Source: Trifolium pratense
Lineage: Eukaryota; Streptophyta; Magnoliopsida; Fabales; Fabaceae
Assembly: GCF_020283565.1 (NCBI RefSeq)
Contig: NC_060063.1
Location: 2,666,001-2,730,000, forward strand
DNA length: 64,000 nt
Reading direction: 5' to 3'
The notes below the pieces were generated by a model. It was not told the DNA's origin, did no database searches, and worked only from the letters and a program-made list of their open reading frames with translations. Positions 24,267-35,913 of this stretch are shown here, piece by piece. Numbering within the stretch: the stretch's first letter is position 1; every line of letters starts with the position of its first letter. The position numbers and the translations under genes are program-made.

Positions 24267-25643
24267 TCATTTGCTGCCTAGTGAGAGCACCAACTTTTGC
24301 TGGACAGATGTACCAACACCTGCTGCAACATTTGTCCCTGCAAGCAGCCTTTGCTCAATATTCAGCTTTCCTTTTCTTTTACAAGGGACATCAGTGTCCA
24401 CAAGAATATTTGGATGTTGGTCAAGAACAATACCACACAGTAAAGTAGGAAATGCTATGGGTAGAGCAAAAGATTTAGCATGTTCCAAAGTGGCATAAAA
24501 GACATAAGCACCATAATCAAACCTGGCCTTAGTTCCAACAACATAAATGAACCTAGCCAATTCTTTGGCTACATTACTGGAATGAGTGGAAGGAACCCGA
24601 TTAACAACAACAATCTTATTCAGAACTACATATAAAGGAGATAGTTGAGATGCAGAAAGTTTCATTTGACAAGGCCATTGCTTCAGCTTATTCCCAGTGA
24701 TTGTTCTACAAATATTATCTGTGACTTCCAGCTCAGCTACTTCCTCATTACTTCTTCCCAAAAATTTGTTGATTATAGAGGGTGAGAAGTGAACACACCT
24801 TCCTCTCACAAAAACCTGCCTATACTCAGGGTTTTTAGGATCATCACAATTGTCACCAACATTCACTACAAACCCCCTTACCAGCTTATCAAAACAGTCA
24901 CCTAGATCAGACACTGTTCTCATCAGACCTTCATTCCTTTCACACTTCTTCTGAATGTGTCACCAAATGTAGCTACACTTGTCTCCCTTTCAAAGTCTGA
25001 TTTACTAGAAGGGGGTTCTTTCTTTTCAGACTCTTTTTCTTCTCCCAGTAACAGATAAATTATTACTCTTTGTCCTTGGTGGACAGTAAAAAGGTTTCTT
25101 CCCAACAAATCTTATCACCTTTCATGATTTAGATTTCTGGACAAGTGTATTGACAGTTGTCACATTTTTACCAGCCCTACTTCTGATTCTTCCTACAACA
25201 TTAGCACTAGGTGTCTTATCTAGTGACTTGTTACCAGCCACTATATCATTCACAATGACAACATCAGGATCATCACCCACACTTTTGTCAACAGAAGGTT
25301 CTTTATCAGCAAACAAAGACCTAATACTCTCATCAGATTTATAGTTCACAACACAGTGATCAGCAGACTTATTACCAGTCATAATTACTTTTGTAGTATT
25401 CTCTTTCTCAGTAGTATTCATCTGGTAAGAAATATCTGAAACATTATGATCTATTATAGTTTCAGGTGCTGCAGATGTATCAAAATATGTGGCAGTTGCA
25501 GGTGCCACAAATGTACCTACACTTGGTACAACATTTGTCTCAGGGATAGTTTCCTTGAGAGTTTCACCAACACAATCACTTGTGGCCTTAGTGGAAACAC
25601 CAAAGTCACAATTAACAACAGCAGGGGGACACAAGAGGATCAA
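24267..25643 (-). pseudogene. Envelope-like ORF of SIRE-type element X, broken
   Basis: The best part (24267-24923) reads RGRCVHFSPSIINKFLGRSN, KLSASQLSPLYVVLNKI, ELARFIYVVGTKARFDYGAY and LLCGIVLDQHPNILVDTDV. I recall this as the conserved domain of the envelope-like protein encoded after pol in SIRE/Maximus elements of legumes; no fusion or entry function has been shown for it. The upstream part (25122-25643) is Thr/Val/Asp-rich with repeated TNVVPSVGTFV-type phrases and ends in VGRIRSRAGKNV. Frame changes near 24923 and 25110 break the gene. Its position close to the 5' LTR is abnormal: gag and pol should come first. Confidence 0.7.
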
Positions 25644-26920
25644 CCATCAGTAGTTGATTAACCTTCAATACCAGATCATCCACACATGTTTGAACAACAC
25701 TCTAACCCTTTTACTTAACAAGGACACATCTTGGTCACTGTCCTTGCAGAACCACACTCTGTATCATGACCTTTTGAATAGGCAAGATGTCATGCTTAAT
25801 AAGTGTGAAGTCACTCACAAACTCCAAAACTTCTTAGTTTGCTTAAAAGCTTGACTAAGATTCTGATTATCAGCCCTTTTCTCGAGTGATTTGCAGTAGA
25901 TAACCAAAGACAATTATCAGACCTCAGTATCTGACAATATTTTACTAGTGGAATCAATAGTCATGCATTGCTAGAGCATACTATTAAAGAAAGATCAGAA
26001 CCTCCACATTCTGATTCACATAGGCAGATAAGCTTCTTCTGACCATACAACTTGAGCACTCCTATGCATAATTCCAAGCACCTTTCATGCCCAACTGTCA
26101 TCCAACACGATTCTGCATAATCTGCAGGTCAGATGTACCAACATCTGGGAGCACATCAATCCCCTTCTCAGGTACCATAATAATAGATCCTTTATCAAGC
26201 TTACACAGGAAAAACAAAACACACATCTGCACTACCACTTACTTGGATCAGAAATAAACTCACCCAAGAAGTCAACCATAAGTTTCTAGTGTCAAAATAA
26301 ATCCAACAAGATTCTGCATACTGCTGGTCAGATGTAGCAACATCTGGGACGACATCAGTCCCCTTCTCAAGGAACACACCAAGAGATCCTTTATCAAAGC
26401 CACTGGAAGTTGGCTTTTAGGGTTAGAAGCAAAAATAAATTGCTCACAACTTCGTTCAGATCTCTCTTCAACAAACTCATATATGAGTGCCTTTATGAGT
26501 GGACTTGAGATCACCCTCAAGTATCGTTGGCATCTCCAACAAGTTAGTTGAACCTCACCAGAGGAGAACAGAGTGTAGCACACTCAAAACCACCAAGAGT
26601 TTTCCCATCATATATGTATGCAGCGGAATTCAAACCAGAAAACTCCTCAACAAACTTCAGGCACACCATAATGACCTTTGCACAGACTCCACACTTCAGG
26701 TGCAACAGGTTAACAAAGGTTTGAAAATAAATCAAACCATACAGAAGCTCAAACATCAAAGCTATACATCGTGCCATGAATAGTCCATCCTCCACTTCTA
26801 GGGACCATTCAAACAAATATGAACTTCTTCAAGTCCAAACAACTTTTCAGTATTCCTTACTTGTTCATAACCAGAAAGTATCTTCCCTAGGATCTCACCC
26901 AGATACAGAACAGGATGCCT
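25644..26920. other. Leader-side interior of element X without gag
   Basis: The 1.3 kb between the primer binding site and the envelope-like remnant has short minus-strand frames (about 26272-26816) rich in Leu and Cys that I cannot identify. Two CAGATGT..ACATCTG dyads (26127-26144, 26329-26346) are embedded in a partly duplicated 60-bp stretch (GGAGCACATCAATCCCCTTC versus GGACGACATCAGTCCCCTTC). Confidence 0.5.
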
Positions 26921-26932
26921 GCTCTGATACCA
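26921..26932 (-). promoter_or_regulatory. Primer binding site of element X (initiator Met tRNA)
   Basis: On the minus strand TGGTATCAGAGC starts two bases inside the 5' LTR. It is the standard complement of the initiator tRNA-Met 3' end used by plant copia elements. Confidence 0.88.
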
Positions 26933-26934
26933 AT

Positions 26935-28138
26935 TGAAATTCTGGTACACAGTAGACAAGTGTTGTCCACGATGTGCCGACACTTGTCGCAACACTTGTC
27001 TTAGCAGTAAGAACAATAACACAGAGCATTAAAAACATATACTGAAAAGCATAAACGACACACATAATTGTTAACCCAGTTCAGCCTAACAGCCTAATCT
27101 GGGGGATACCAATCCAGGAGGAAATTCACTATCAGCAGTATTAATTCGGAGCTAAACTCCCCCGTTTACAACTCCTCACTTAATCCCTACCCAATGACAC
27201 TTCTACCTAGGAACTCCTAGATATGAGACCCCGTCTCACTCCCCTCAACCTTACAACCAGTAAGGATTTCAATAACAACATAATGGAGACACTCTCCTTG
27301 ACAAAGATGAAGACACACTTCAATAACATCACCACCTAGCCAACGACTAAGTTCACAATTTGGAGTTACTTAAAAGCTTCCTCCAAATACAATACTCAAC
27401 TCATTACCTACAGGTTTCTGAGTGAGGACATAGTGACCATCTCACAACCCGAGTGGTTCACTTTACACCAACTCTCCTAGAGAGTGGCTTAAAGACACGA
27501 AACCCTTAAAAGACTACATCTTTGATATTCTATTTTAGCTTCAAGTTTCGGTTAATAATAAGGGTTAGCAGCACCCTTTATATAGCACAGCCTCGTGGGC
27601 TTTTCACAATGCTTCAGCTCCAAGAAATCTTCTAGATGCAAAATATATATTTTTACCAAATCTTTCTTTGCATCAAATATTCCTCCCATAAATATATTTG
27701 TTGTAAATATATTTTAAAATTAAATCTTCTAATCTTCTTGAAGCACAAAGATTTATTTGAAAATAAATCTTTTATATTTTCTGCAGCAATCTTCACAAGA
27801 TATATTTTTGAAAATAATAGTTCTATTTTTTGAAACACAAAAATATATTTTCCAAAAATATAATTCCTTTGGAAAATAGAACTAGGGTTCAGCTGCCTTC
27901 TGAAACACATTGATCACGTGCGCCTTGTTGTATAAGAAACCACGAAATAATTCTTCAAACAGATCTTCAAAAGATTGAGTAGAAAATAATAACATCTAGC
28001 TGGCGCGCGCAGAACAGAGTCAGGTGTTGTTCCAAAGTGTAACAACATTTGTCACAACACTTGGGGTCAGCACATTTGTCTCAACACTTGGCTAAAATAT
28101 GTTTTCGCAAAATGTAGCCAATATACAAAAACCCAACA
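26935..28138 (-). repeat. 5' LTR of element X
   Basis: TG...CA bounded, 1204 bp, nearly identical to 19025-20227. It contains the promoter TATA box. Confidence 0.9.
27574..27585 (-). promoter_or_regulatory. TATA box in the 5' LTR of element X
   Basis: CTATATAAAGGG on the minus strand is a near-ideal plant TATA box, placed mid-LTR as expected for a U3/R promoter. The same site is in the 3' LTR near 19657-19668. Confidence 0.7.
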
Positions 28139-28190
28139 AGTATCATTGGCAGAAGGAAGAATTAAATCACAGAAAGTGAAAGAAAGAAAA

Positions 28191-28360
28191 ATGAGCAACG
28201 AAGCAAAATCGGAGGTGGTGGATTCCGATCAAAGATTGATCATGTTCTTTATAGCAGCGATAAGAAGCATGTTTTCGCTGGCTTAGTTCTCATCACTGCC
28301 ATTTTTTCTGTTCCTTGGTTTCTTATGAATAAAGGATCAAAACACCAATCTCATCAAGAT
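28191..28360 (+). pseudogene. Captured host gene: small single-pass membrane protein, 5' part
   Basis: An ATG at 28191 opens MSNEAKSEVVDSDQRLIMFF. After a frame break at about 28255-28259, the other frame continues DKKHVFAGLVLITAIFSVPW and then FLMNKGSKHQSHQD. The middle is a clear transmembrane segment (about 20 hydrophobic residues). I recognise the HQSHQDYLEKA style as a conserved small plant membrane protein of unknown function, but cannot name it. Element B then interrupts it (TSD AAGAT, 28356-28360); the remainder is at 61980-62062. No intron is seen in this copy. Confidence 0.65.
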
Positions 28361-28436
28361 TGAAGGTGTGAAAACACAAGAAGGGGGGGTTGAATTGTGT
28401 TTTAGCTAAGTTAAAACTTTTTCAAGTTCTTAACTC
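28361..28436 (-). repeat. Distal 76 bp of the 3' LTR of element B
   Basis: It matches the start of the LTR at 60888 including the variant AGCTAAGTTAAAAC, which differs from element A's AGTCAAGTTTAAAAC. The rest of this LTR resumes at 49851. Confidence 0.85.
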
Positions 28437-29535
28437 TGAAGGTGTGAAAACACAAGAAGGGGGGGTTGAATTGTGTTTTAGTCAAGTTTAAAACTTTTTC
28501 AAGTTCTTAACTTAACTACAACGGCAGCGGATAAATAACACAATAAACACGATAAGAGAGAGAGAGAGATCACACAAGCAATTTATACTGGTTCCTCTCA
28601 CAAAACGAGAGTAGTCCAGTCCCCTTGCACTTCCAAGGGAGTTCACTATAATCACACAAGATTACACCTGCTCAAGCACACAAGCAAGAGACTTCTCAAC
28701 AATGCTCAAGCACACAAGCTTAAGACTTCACACTTAAGCACACAAGCTTAAGTTTCTCAAGTAATAGTAAAGTATATAACAATATACAAATGCTCTTAAC
28801 AGAACCTAATGAGAGCCAATACAAAGAGTACAGAGTATTAGACTAAAGTGCAAAAACACTTAACAGAGGTTCAGAGCTTGTATATCTCAGAGTTCAGAGT
28901 TTGTTCAGCGCACGTTCAATTCTTGATAATTCTTAATATATGTATGTAGTTGTAGCTGAATCTTCTAGTATATATACCACTAGAAAAGAGTCGTTGCAAA
29001 AAGAACCGTTGGGGTTGATAATCTTTTGTCTTCAAGCAGTCTGTCTTGATGCAGTTTGGTTGTATCCAAAACTAAGAAAGAGTTTCAGTTACTTTGACTA
29101 CTGCAGAGTGGACTTTCCTTATTCAGCTAACAAAACTGAAGACCCACGTTCTCAAAAGAGGACAGACAAAACAAGAGTAGATGGACTGATCAGGCTTGAA
29201 AGGTCCTTTTCTTCATTGGTAGAAGAGTTGACTTGCAAAGGGAATCTTCACAGATATCCAAAAGATCTTCAGAGGTTGATGAAGCTTGTAATCAGTCAAG
29301 AAGTTCTGAAGACTTCATCCTCTGAATGTTGTAACTTCTGAAGTCTAACATCTTCTGAGCGCTTATGAACTTCTGAATTCACATCCTCTGAACTTCACTC
29401 AGAGCTTATATGATGCTTATATCTGCGCACTTAAAATAAATTTTTAGTCCTTCCAATTGTTTATTAATACTTTGTTATCATCAAAACCTTTATAGATTTA
29501 GGGGCAAACATTTTTAAATCAATTTTGTTCCAACA
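28437..29535 (-). repeat. 3' LTR of element A
   Basis: TG...CA bounded, about 1.1 kb, matching 48745-49845. It contains the open plus-strand frame at 28940-29341. Confidence 0.9.
28940..29341 (+). other. Antisense open frame in the LTR U3 (133 codons)
   Basis: An open frame opposite to the element's genes is present in all four LTR copies (28940-29341, 49250-49651, 50191-50673, 61302-61784). The shared text includes KEPLGLIIFCLQAVCLDAVW and KLRKSFSYFDYCRVDFPYSA. It resembles no family I know and overlaps the LTR TATA region. It may be chance openness in a constrained LTR. Confidence 0.35.
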
Positions 29536-30125
29536 ATCTCCCCCTTTTTGATGATGACAAACATCAGTATTAATTGACAATTGTTGTTAAATTAACTTAT
29601 CATGTTTCTCTTAGGTTTATGAGGTTTGCAAGCTCCCCCTAAGATTGATACTCCATAAAGTCTGAACTTTATGTTTTATCCATGATATTTTAATTTAGTA
29701 TAAGATTAAGATGGTTTGAAATAAAACAAGTTTCATATCTTTCTTCAGAGTGAGAGGTTTGCAAGCTCTCCCCCTAAGTCTCATAAGGCTAAGTTAAAAT
29801 TGCACTCTTAACTTATCCTTACTTATGAAATTTATTTTAGTTTCAACTAACTTAGTCTCCGCATTGAAATACGTAAAACAACTTAAAAGTAACAACTTTT
29901 AATTTAACGGATAAAAGCGAGATAAAAGGCGTGGTTTCAGTTTTGAAACTTATCACTTATCAATTAATGCGTAACTACTCCCCCTTTTGTCATTATCAAA
30001 AAGTAAAAAAAATATTTATAAAACCAAGACAGTCAAAGAAGAAGAGTGGTTGTTACAAAGGTGAATTTATTTCAAAGACAGAAAACAACGCGCTTAAAAG
30101 GTTATAAAAAGGTGAACGAGTTAAC
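29536..30125. other. Polypurine tract and spacer of element A
   Basis: On the minus strand CAAAAAGGGGGAGAT abuts the 3' LTR. Three more GGGGGAG-type stretches occur within 500 bp (near 29633, 29768 and 29970 on this strand as CTCCCCC), as tandemly arranged PPT-like motifs. The spacer has no element gene. Confidence 0.6.
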
Positions 30126-30491
30126 ATGCCTTCTTCAAGTAAAAACAAGAATAAACAAGTGAAACAAGAGAGATTAGGAATAATGAAAAGATTTAGTTTA
30201 CGCATCGCAGAGTTTAAGAGAAAGAAAGAAGACGAACAACGCGAAAAAGATGAGAAAGATAAAGAAGACAACAAGAAACCACAAGATGCTGAGATAATAA
30301 TCATCTCATCAGATTCTGAAGCTGAAGAGAATGAAGATGATGCTGACTATGTTGAGTTCTTGGCTAGCTATGTTCCAGAAGAGGAACAAGAAGGAGAAGA
30401 AGAAGAGCAAAACCCAGATCCCATAGAAATATCATCAGATGATGCTGAGGAGAAATCAGAGATTTCTTCTGAGTTTTATCCATCTGATTAG
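30126..30491 (+). CDS. Reverse-strand acidic ORF of element A (121 aa)
   Basis: This frame runs opposite to gag and pol. It starts MPSSSKNKNKQVKQERLG with a basic region (KRFSLRIAEFKRKK), then a strongly acidic half (IIIISSDSEAEENEDDADYV, then EEEQ runs and EISSDDAEEKSEISS). SSDSEAE and EISSDDAEE resemble CK2 sites or SUMO-interaction-like motifs (IIIISSDSE), which is inference. It ends TAG at 30489-30491; AATAAA follows at 30550-30555 on the same strand. The homologous frame in B has the same length, no indels and both replacement and silent differences. Antisense ORFs are known in some plant retrotransposons; the function is unknown. Confidence 0.5.
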   Translation: MPSSSKNKNKQVKQERLGIMKRFSLRIAEFKRKKEDEQREKDEKDKEDNKKPQDAEIIIISSDSEAEENEDDADYVEFLASYVPEEEQEGEEEEQNPDPIEISSDDAEEKSEISSEFYPSD

Positions 30492-30759
30492 GATTAGGTT
30501 GTCTTTTTCTTTTTCTGTTTACCAATGTACTCAACATTGTTAGAGCATTAATAAAAATTTTCGTTTAAAAGCATCTGGTGTTCTTATGTTCTTATTTATC
30601 AAAGAAAATTATCATACGCAAACACAAGAAATATAACAAAAATATCACAGACCACATAATCAAGAAAAACAAACATAGCATAAAAGAAAATTGTTCAGAA
30701 GATAATAAGAAAATAAAAAAAACTTAAAACAAAACATCTTAAAATAAGTGCATAGAATC

Positions 30760-33700
30760 CTAGGGTTTCTTAAGGAAGGCTAAGAGTTGGTCAAATTTGT
30801 CGTTCAAGGATCCCACATTGGAAACTAAACCATCCACCTTGGTTTCCAATGTTTGGTGAGCAGCTCTTTGCCTTTCCAGACCTTCTTGTTGCTCCCTCAG
30901 AGCTTCTTGAAAGATCTGCAACTGATCAATAACCATAGGAGCTTGATCTTGAACCAAAGGCACTTGTTCTTCAACCAAAGGTGCCTTGCCTTTATCAGAG
31001 GGTTCACCTTCCTCTGGATAGTCAATCATCAGCACATCCTCTTGATTCTGAGAAGCCAGCACATCATCCTCTGAAATATCCTCTGGTTGCAACTCATTTG
31101 CCAACTGGGCAACTCTTGCAGCAGCTTCTTCTAACCTTTCAGACTCACACCTCTGAGTTTCAAGACTCTGAAACAGCTTGGAGTCTATCCAGATGACTTT
31201 GAAAGCGTTCAGACGTTGTTCAGCAGCAGCAAGTGCATCCAGCTTAGCACGTTCAGACTCAGCATGATTAAAAGTTGTAATCCTCTTCAACTCAGCCCTA
31301 GCCAGACTTTTCCTCATGAAGTTTATAACATCCAGATCTCTCTTACCAACTACAGCCTTAATCTCTTCAGCAGCACCATCCAAAGCATTGCAAATCCTTG
31401 CCTTAATGCTTGAAATTTCCAAATCCACATCAGAAGGACAAACTAGAAACCTGTCCTTTAACAGAGATAATCTAACCAAGTCATCATGAAACTGAGTGGA
31501 TAGATTACTAAAAGGGTTAGATGATGAGGGTGAAGGATTGGGAATGGTAGAGATATTGGTTGATTCATTAGCAGGATTGTCAATAATGACAACTTCTGCC
31601 TCTGAAGGCTTGGGGGCACAAGTATGAATACGCTCAGGAGAAGCATATTCAGCACTTGGTTGAGGTTCAGGAATTGTTTCAGGAATGGGATTATCTGTTG
31701 GTTCAGGGTTAAATGATTCAGGAGTTTGATGTTGTGGGGATGCAGATGCAGGTGACAGAATTGGAGATGGTTGTTTAGTGGGAAAAGCTTGTTCAGGGTT
31801 AGGAATAAGTGATTCAGGTTCAGATGGTGATATGAGAGGTGTTTCTTTTTGGGGTGGAGGTTGAGGTGATTTAGGTTTAGGAGGTGATGAAGGTTTCTGG
31901 GTGAAGGTTTGGTTATTCAGAGGGTCTGGACTAAGATGTTTCTCGAGTTCAGACAAAGGGTTATCAGAGGTTGGAATATCAGAGGTTGGTAAAACAGTTC
32001 TGAGAGGTTTGGTGTAACCTATTCCAATCTCATTTTCATTAAAGATGAACTTAGTAGACTTACATTTACCTTGAGGAGTAGGAGCAGGTCTTTTCCTCAA
32101 ACGTGCAGCCAGAGTCTCTTCATCAGATTCAGTCTCATCTTCTGACTCAGATTCTGCAGATGAACTGTCTACTTCAACAACAACAGGCTCTTTTGAAGCT
32201 TCTTCAGTAGCCTTGGTAGCAGATTCTTCATGCTTTCTCTTAGTCCTTTGCTCAGCCATAGATTGTTCAACTTTAACTTTCTTTTGAGCCAAAAGATCTG
32301 GCTTAGGTAGATCATCTTGAGTTTCAGCCTTTCTCTTTTGCTTCCTAGAAGGGTTATACTGGTTTGCAGGAGCCTTTGGAACCATACTCCTATCAACAAC
32401 AAAACCTTCTTTTCTGAGCACTTCTAAGTAGTCCTGAATTACATGCTCAGCATCAGCTTCAGATATAACTGGATAGCCTTCTATGTACAGACGATCTTCA
32501 AGCCTAACAGAGAACTCTTGAGGAGGAGCAACAGGCTTAGATGCAATCAAACGCATCTTGGATAGAAAACTAGCATTCAGAATCTCTGGATAAAACTTCT
32601 TCTGAACCAATTCTGGGTGGAACTTCTGCAAGTTCTGAACCACGTGACCTTGATATAGAAGATCTGACAACAACCTGGGATAAACTATAGTAGTTTTCCT
32701 CTGAGACTTACTTGCAAAAATTGCTTCACAAATCCGTTCAAAAAAGTAATCTCCAAGATTAACTCTCTTCCTTGTCAGAAGGAAATATAACAAATGACGA
32801 TGCGTCCAGGAGATTGTATCAGTCCCTCCAACTCTTGGACTGATAGAAGCAAGGATTATCTTGAACAAAACTCTGCACTCGTCAGTCAATCCTTTGACTT
32901 TCCCTTTCAGCTTGAAGTTAGTGCAGATGAGATGCAGAAGATCATCTCTATATCTGGTATCCTTTTCAAAAGCATCTAACTCTATCCCAGAGTTAGGTAG
33001 ACCAAGGAGAGCATTGAAATGAATTGGTGAGAAAGCCATATTCATCCCACAGATGTTAGACCTAATCTGAACACCTGTAATGTATTCTGCTTCTGCTGTA
33101 GACAAAGCTATAGTAGTTTGTCTCTTACTAGCCCAGGAGATAAGGTTTTCACCAACAAATTGACAATTGCCACTTGTGGATTTTCTTTCAATTTTATCTC
33201 CAGCATAGTCAGCATCACAGAATCCATTTAGCACATAATCATTGGATTTCTTATAGAGAAGTCCAAGATTAGTTGTTCCTTTCAGATACCTAAAGATTCT
33301 CTTTACAGCAGTAAGATGAGATTCTCTTGGATCTGACTGGAATCTTGCACATAAGCATACACTGAATAAAATATCTGGTCTAGAGGCTGTCAGATAGAGT
33401 AAGGAACCAATCATACCTCTGTAGACCTTTTGATCTACTTTTCCTTCATCATCTGACTTGCTCATGTTGGTAGTTGAGTGCATGGGAGTGTTCATTATCT
33501 TGCAGTCATCTAGATTGAATTTCTTCAGAAGTTCCTTGGTGTACTTTGATTGATGAACATAAGTTCCTTCCTTCTTCTGATTGATTTGAATTCCAAGAAA
33601 GAATTTCAATTCTCCCATCATGCTCATTTCAAATTCATCCTGCATTATCTTAGAAAAATTCTTGCACAAGGAAGCATTAGTTGAACCAAAAATAATATCA

Positions 33701-35913
33701 TCAACATAAATTTGAATGATTAAAATGTCTTCTTTAGTTGTTTTTCTAAAGAGTGTGCAGTCAACCTTCCCTTTTTCAAAACCCTTTTCAAGAAGGAAAT
33801 TACTGAGTCTATCATACCAAGCTCTTGGAGCTTGTTTCAGACCATACAGTGATTTCTTCAATTTAAAAACATGTTCTGGGTTTGAGACATCTTCAAAACC
33901 AGGAGGTTGCTTAACATAAACTTCTTCAGAAATAAAACCATTTAAGAAGGCACTTTTAACATCCATCTGATACAAGGTTATTCCATGATTAACTGCATAA
34001 GATAGAAGTAACCTGATTGCTTCAAGTCTAGCAACTGGTGCAAAGGTTTCAGTATAGTCAATCCCCTCTTGTTGACTATAACCTTGTGCAACCAATCTAG
34101 CCTTGTTTCTTACCACTTCACCTTGTTCATTCAGCTTGTTTCTGAATACCCATTTTGTTCCAATAATGTTCTTGTGTGAAGGTTTAGGCACTAGAGTCCA
34201 CACATCATTCCTTTGAAATTGATTCAGCTCTTCTTGCATTGCTACAATCCAAGCATCATCTTTCAGAGCTTCATCAATCTTTGAAGGTTCCATCATTGAG
34301 ATAAGACCAACTAAAGATTCCTCATTTCTCAGTTGAGATCTTGTCTTCCTTGGACTATCCTTGTTGCCTAATATCAGTTCCTCTGGATGTGATGATTTGT
34401 ATTTGAAGGTATTTCTTGGGGGCTCATCATCTTCAGACTCATCAGGTTCAGCAGTTGCTTCAGTTCTTTGTTGTTCAGAGTCTGTAGGAACTGTTGTATT
34501 CAGAGGTTCTTCAGAAAATGGATGTTCTGAGTAGTTTGGAATATCTGAATATTGATCCTCTGATACCTGAAATCTAGATAAACCTTCCACAAGCTCTGAC
34601 ACTTGGTCAGGCTCTTTGTCATCAAATTTGACATGCATACTTTCTTCCACAGTGTGTGTTTCAGAAATATACAGTCTGTATGCTTTTGAGTGTTCAGAGT
34701 ATCCTATAAAAATACCCTTATAACCTCTAGCATCAAATTTCTTTAGATGGACTTTGTTATTTAAGATGTAACACGTACATCCAAACTGATGAAAATAAGA
34801 AATATCAGGTTTTCTTCCTTTGAACAATTCATAAGCAGTTTTGTTCAACTTAGATCTGATATAGATTCTATTTTGAACATAACATGCTGTGTTTACAGCT
34901 TCTGCCCATAAAAACTTTGCTACATTTGTTTCATGCATCATGGTTCTGGCCATTTCTTGCAGAGTTCTATTCTTCCTTTCTACAACCCCATTTTGTTGAG
35001 GTGTTCTAGGAGAAGAGAATTCATGCAAAATGCCATATTTTTCACAAAAGTTTTCAAAAGGTTCATTTTCAAATTCTCCACCATGATCACTTCTAACTTT
35101 TAAAATAGTGTAGCCTTTTTCATTTTGAATTTGTTTGCAGAAGATGCTAAACTCATCATAAGCTTCATCTTTTGTTCTTAGGAATTTTACCCAAGTCCAT
35201 CTACTGTAATCATCAACAATTACTAATCCATACTTCTTTCCATTGATAGAGGCAGTGTGAACTGGCCCAAAAAGATCAATGTGAAGAAGTTCCAATGGTC
35301 TTGAGGTAGAGACAATGTTCTTAGGTTTAAAAGATGATTTTGTAATCTTTCCTTTTTGACATGAACCACAAAGTGTGTTTGAGTGATATTTGATTTTAGG
35401 TAAACCTCTGACAAGGTCAAGCTTACTAAGCTTAGAGATTAACCTCCAGTTAGCATGGCCTAACCTCTTATGCCAGATCCATTTTTCTTCACTCAAGGTC
35501 AAAAGACACATCACTTTTTGTTCATTCAAATCAGAAAGATTAATTTTATAAACATTGTTCTTTCTCAGACCTTTGAATATCATGGAGTTATCAGATTGTT
35601 TAGACACAGTACATGATTCCTTATTAAAGACAACTACATAACCATTGTCGCAAAATTGACTTATGCTCAATAGGTTATGTTTGAGTCCATCAACTAACCA
35701 AACATCATTAATAGATAGGGAAGAATTACCTACTGTACCTGTACCTATTATCTTTCCTTTTTGATTTCCTCCAAAGCCAACAGATCCTCCTTCTTTCATA
35801 ATCAGCTTAGAAAATAGTTGTTTGTCACCAGTCATATGCCTTGAACATCCACTATCCAGATACCATGAGTGTTTCATGATATTTCTTTGAGTGGCAGGCT
35901 GTATGAGAAACAA
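30760..35913 (-). CDS. Pol-ORF2 fusion polyprotein of element A (1717 aa)
   Basis: Order from the N-terminus: aspartic protease ([14 protein letters not shown]), GAG-pre-integrase (WHKRLGHAN), integrase ([32 protein letters not shown]), reverse transcriptase ([43 protein letters not shown]) and the start of RNase H (STAEAEYI). There the frame passes directly into [20 protein letters not shown], the middle of ORF2, and on through its Pro/Ser/Glu-rich and coiled-coil tail. Compared with B, 1131 bp equivalent to 54440-55570 are missing: the last 110 or so residues of RNase H and the first 125 or so of ORF2. RNase H is therefore incomplete. The first residue is a TTG in this reading; pol is in the -1 frame relative to gag. 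Confidence 0.88.
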   Translation of the reverse strand: MFLIQPATQRNIMKHSWYLDSGCSRHMTGDKQLFSKLIMKEGGSVGFGGNQKGKIIGTGTVGNSSLSINDVWLVDGLKHNLLSISQFCDNGYVVVFNKESCTVSKQSDNSMIFKGLRKNNVYKINLSDLNEQKVMCLLTLSEEKWIWHKRLGHANWRLISKLSKLDLVRGLPKIKYHSNTLCGSCQKGKITKSSFKPKNIVSTSRPLELLHIDLFGPVHTASINGKKYGLVIVDDYSRWTWVKFLRTKDEAYDEFSIFCKQIQNEKGYTILKVRSDHGGEFENEPFENFCEKYGILHEFSSPRTPQQNGVVERKNRTLQEMARTMMHETNVAKFLWAEAVNTACYVQNRIYIRSKLNKTAYELFKGRKPDISYFHQFGCTCYILNNKVHLKKFDARGYKGIFIGYSEHSKAYRLYISETHTVEESMHVKFDDKEPDQVSELVEGLSRFQVSEDQYSDIPNYSEHPFSEEPLNTTVPTDSEQQRTEATAEPDESEDDEPPRNTFKYKSSHPEELILGNKDSPRKTRSQLRNEESLVGLISMMEPSKIDEALKDDAWIVAMQEELNQFQRNDVWTLVPKPSHKNIIGTKWVFRNKLNEQGEVVRNKARLVAQGYSQQEGIDYTETFAPVARLEAIRLLLSYAVNHGITLYQMDVKSAFLNGFISEEVYVKQPPGFEDVSNPEHVFKLKKSLYGLKQAPRAWYDRLSNFLLEKGFEKGKVDCTLFRKTTKEDILIIQIYVDDIIFGSTNASLCKNFSKIMQDEFEMSMMGELKFFLGIQINQKKEGTYVHQSKYTKELLKKFNLDDCKIMNTPMHSTTNMSKSDDEGKVDQKVYRGMIGSLLYLTASRPDILFSVCLCARFQSDPRESHLTAVKRIFRYLKGTTNLGLLYKKSNDYVLNGFCDADYAGDKIERKSTSGNCQFVGENLISWASKRQTTIALSTAEAEYITGVQIRSNICGMNMAFSPIHFNALLGLPNSGIELDAFEKDTRYRDDLLHLICTNFKLKGKVKGLTDECRVLFKIILASISPRVGGTDTISWTHRHLLYFLLTRKRVNLGDYFFERICEAIFASKSQRKTTIVYPRLLSDLLYQGHVVQNLQKFHPELVQKKFYPEILNASFLSKMRLIASKPVAPPQEFSVRLEDRLYIEGYPVISEADAEHVIQDYLEVLRKEGFVVDRSMVPKAPANQYNPSRKQKRKAETQDDLPKPDLLAQKKVKVEQSMAEQRTKRKHEESATKATEEASKEPVVVEVDSSSAESESEDETESDEETLAARLRKRPAPTPQGKCKSTKFIFNENEIGIGYTKPLRTVLPTSDIPTSDNPLSELEKHLSPDPLNNQTFTQKPSSPPKPKSPQPPPQKETPLISPSEPESLIPNPEQAFPTKQPSPILSPASASPQHQTPESFNPEPTDNPIPETIPEPQPSAEYASPERIHTCAPKPSEAEVVIIDNPANESTNISTIPNPSPSSSNPFSNLSTQFHDDLVRLSLLKDRFLVCPSDVDLEISSIKARICNALDGAAEEIKAVVGKRDLDVINFMRKSLARAELKRITTFNHAESERAKLDALAAAEQRLNAFKVIWIDSKLFQSLETQRCESERLEEAAARVAQLANELQPEDISEDDVLASQNQEDVLMIDYPEEGEPSDKGKAPLVEEQVPLVQDQAPMVIDQLQIFQEALREQQEGLERQRAAHQTLETKVDGLVSNVGSLNDKFDQLLAFLKKP

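Larger units (their letters stand above)
19025..28138 (-). mobile_element. Element X: rearranged SIRE-type copia LTR retrotransposon, minus orientation
   Basis: LTRs of about 1.2 kb (19025-20227 and 26935-28138) start TG and end CA. They differ at only two places I can see (a one-base A-run change and one substitution), so insertion was recent. The target duplication is AGTAT (19020-19024, 28139-28143). A primer binding site lies beside the right LTR and a polypurine tract beside the left LTR, fixing the minus orientation. Inside there is no gag or reverse transcriptase; only envelope-like and integrase pieces remain, in the wrong order. It must rely on a relative for proteins. Confidence 0.9.

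Noticed and set aside
30853..34000. Plus-strand ORFs opposite pol and ORF2
   Set aside because: Shadows of the minus-strand frames, identical in A and B only because the sense frames are. Unlike 30126-30491 they overlap real coding sequence.
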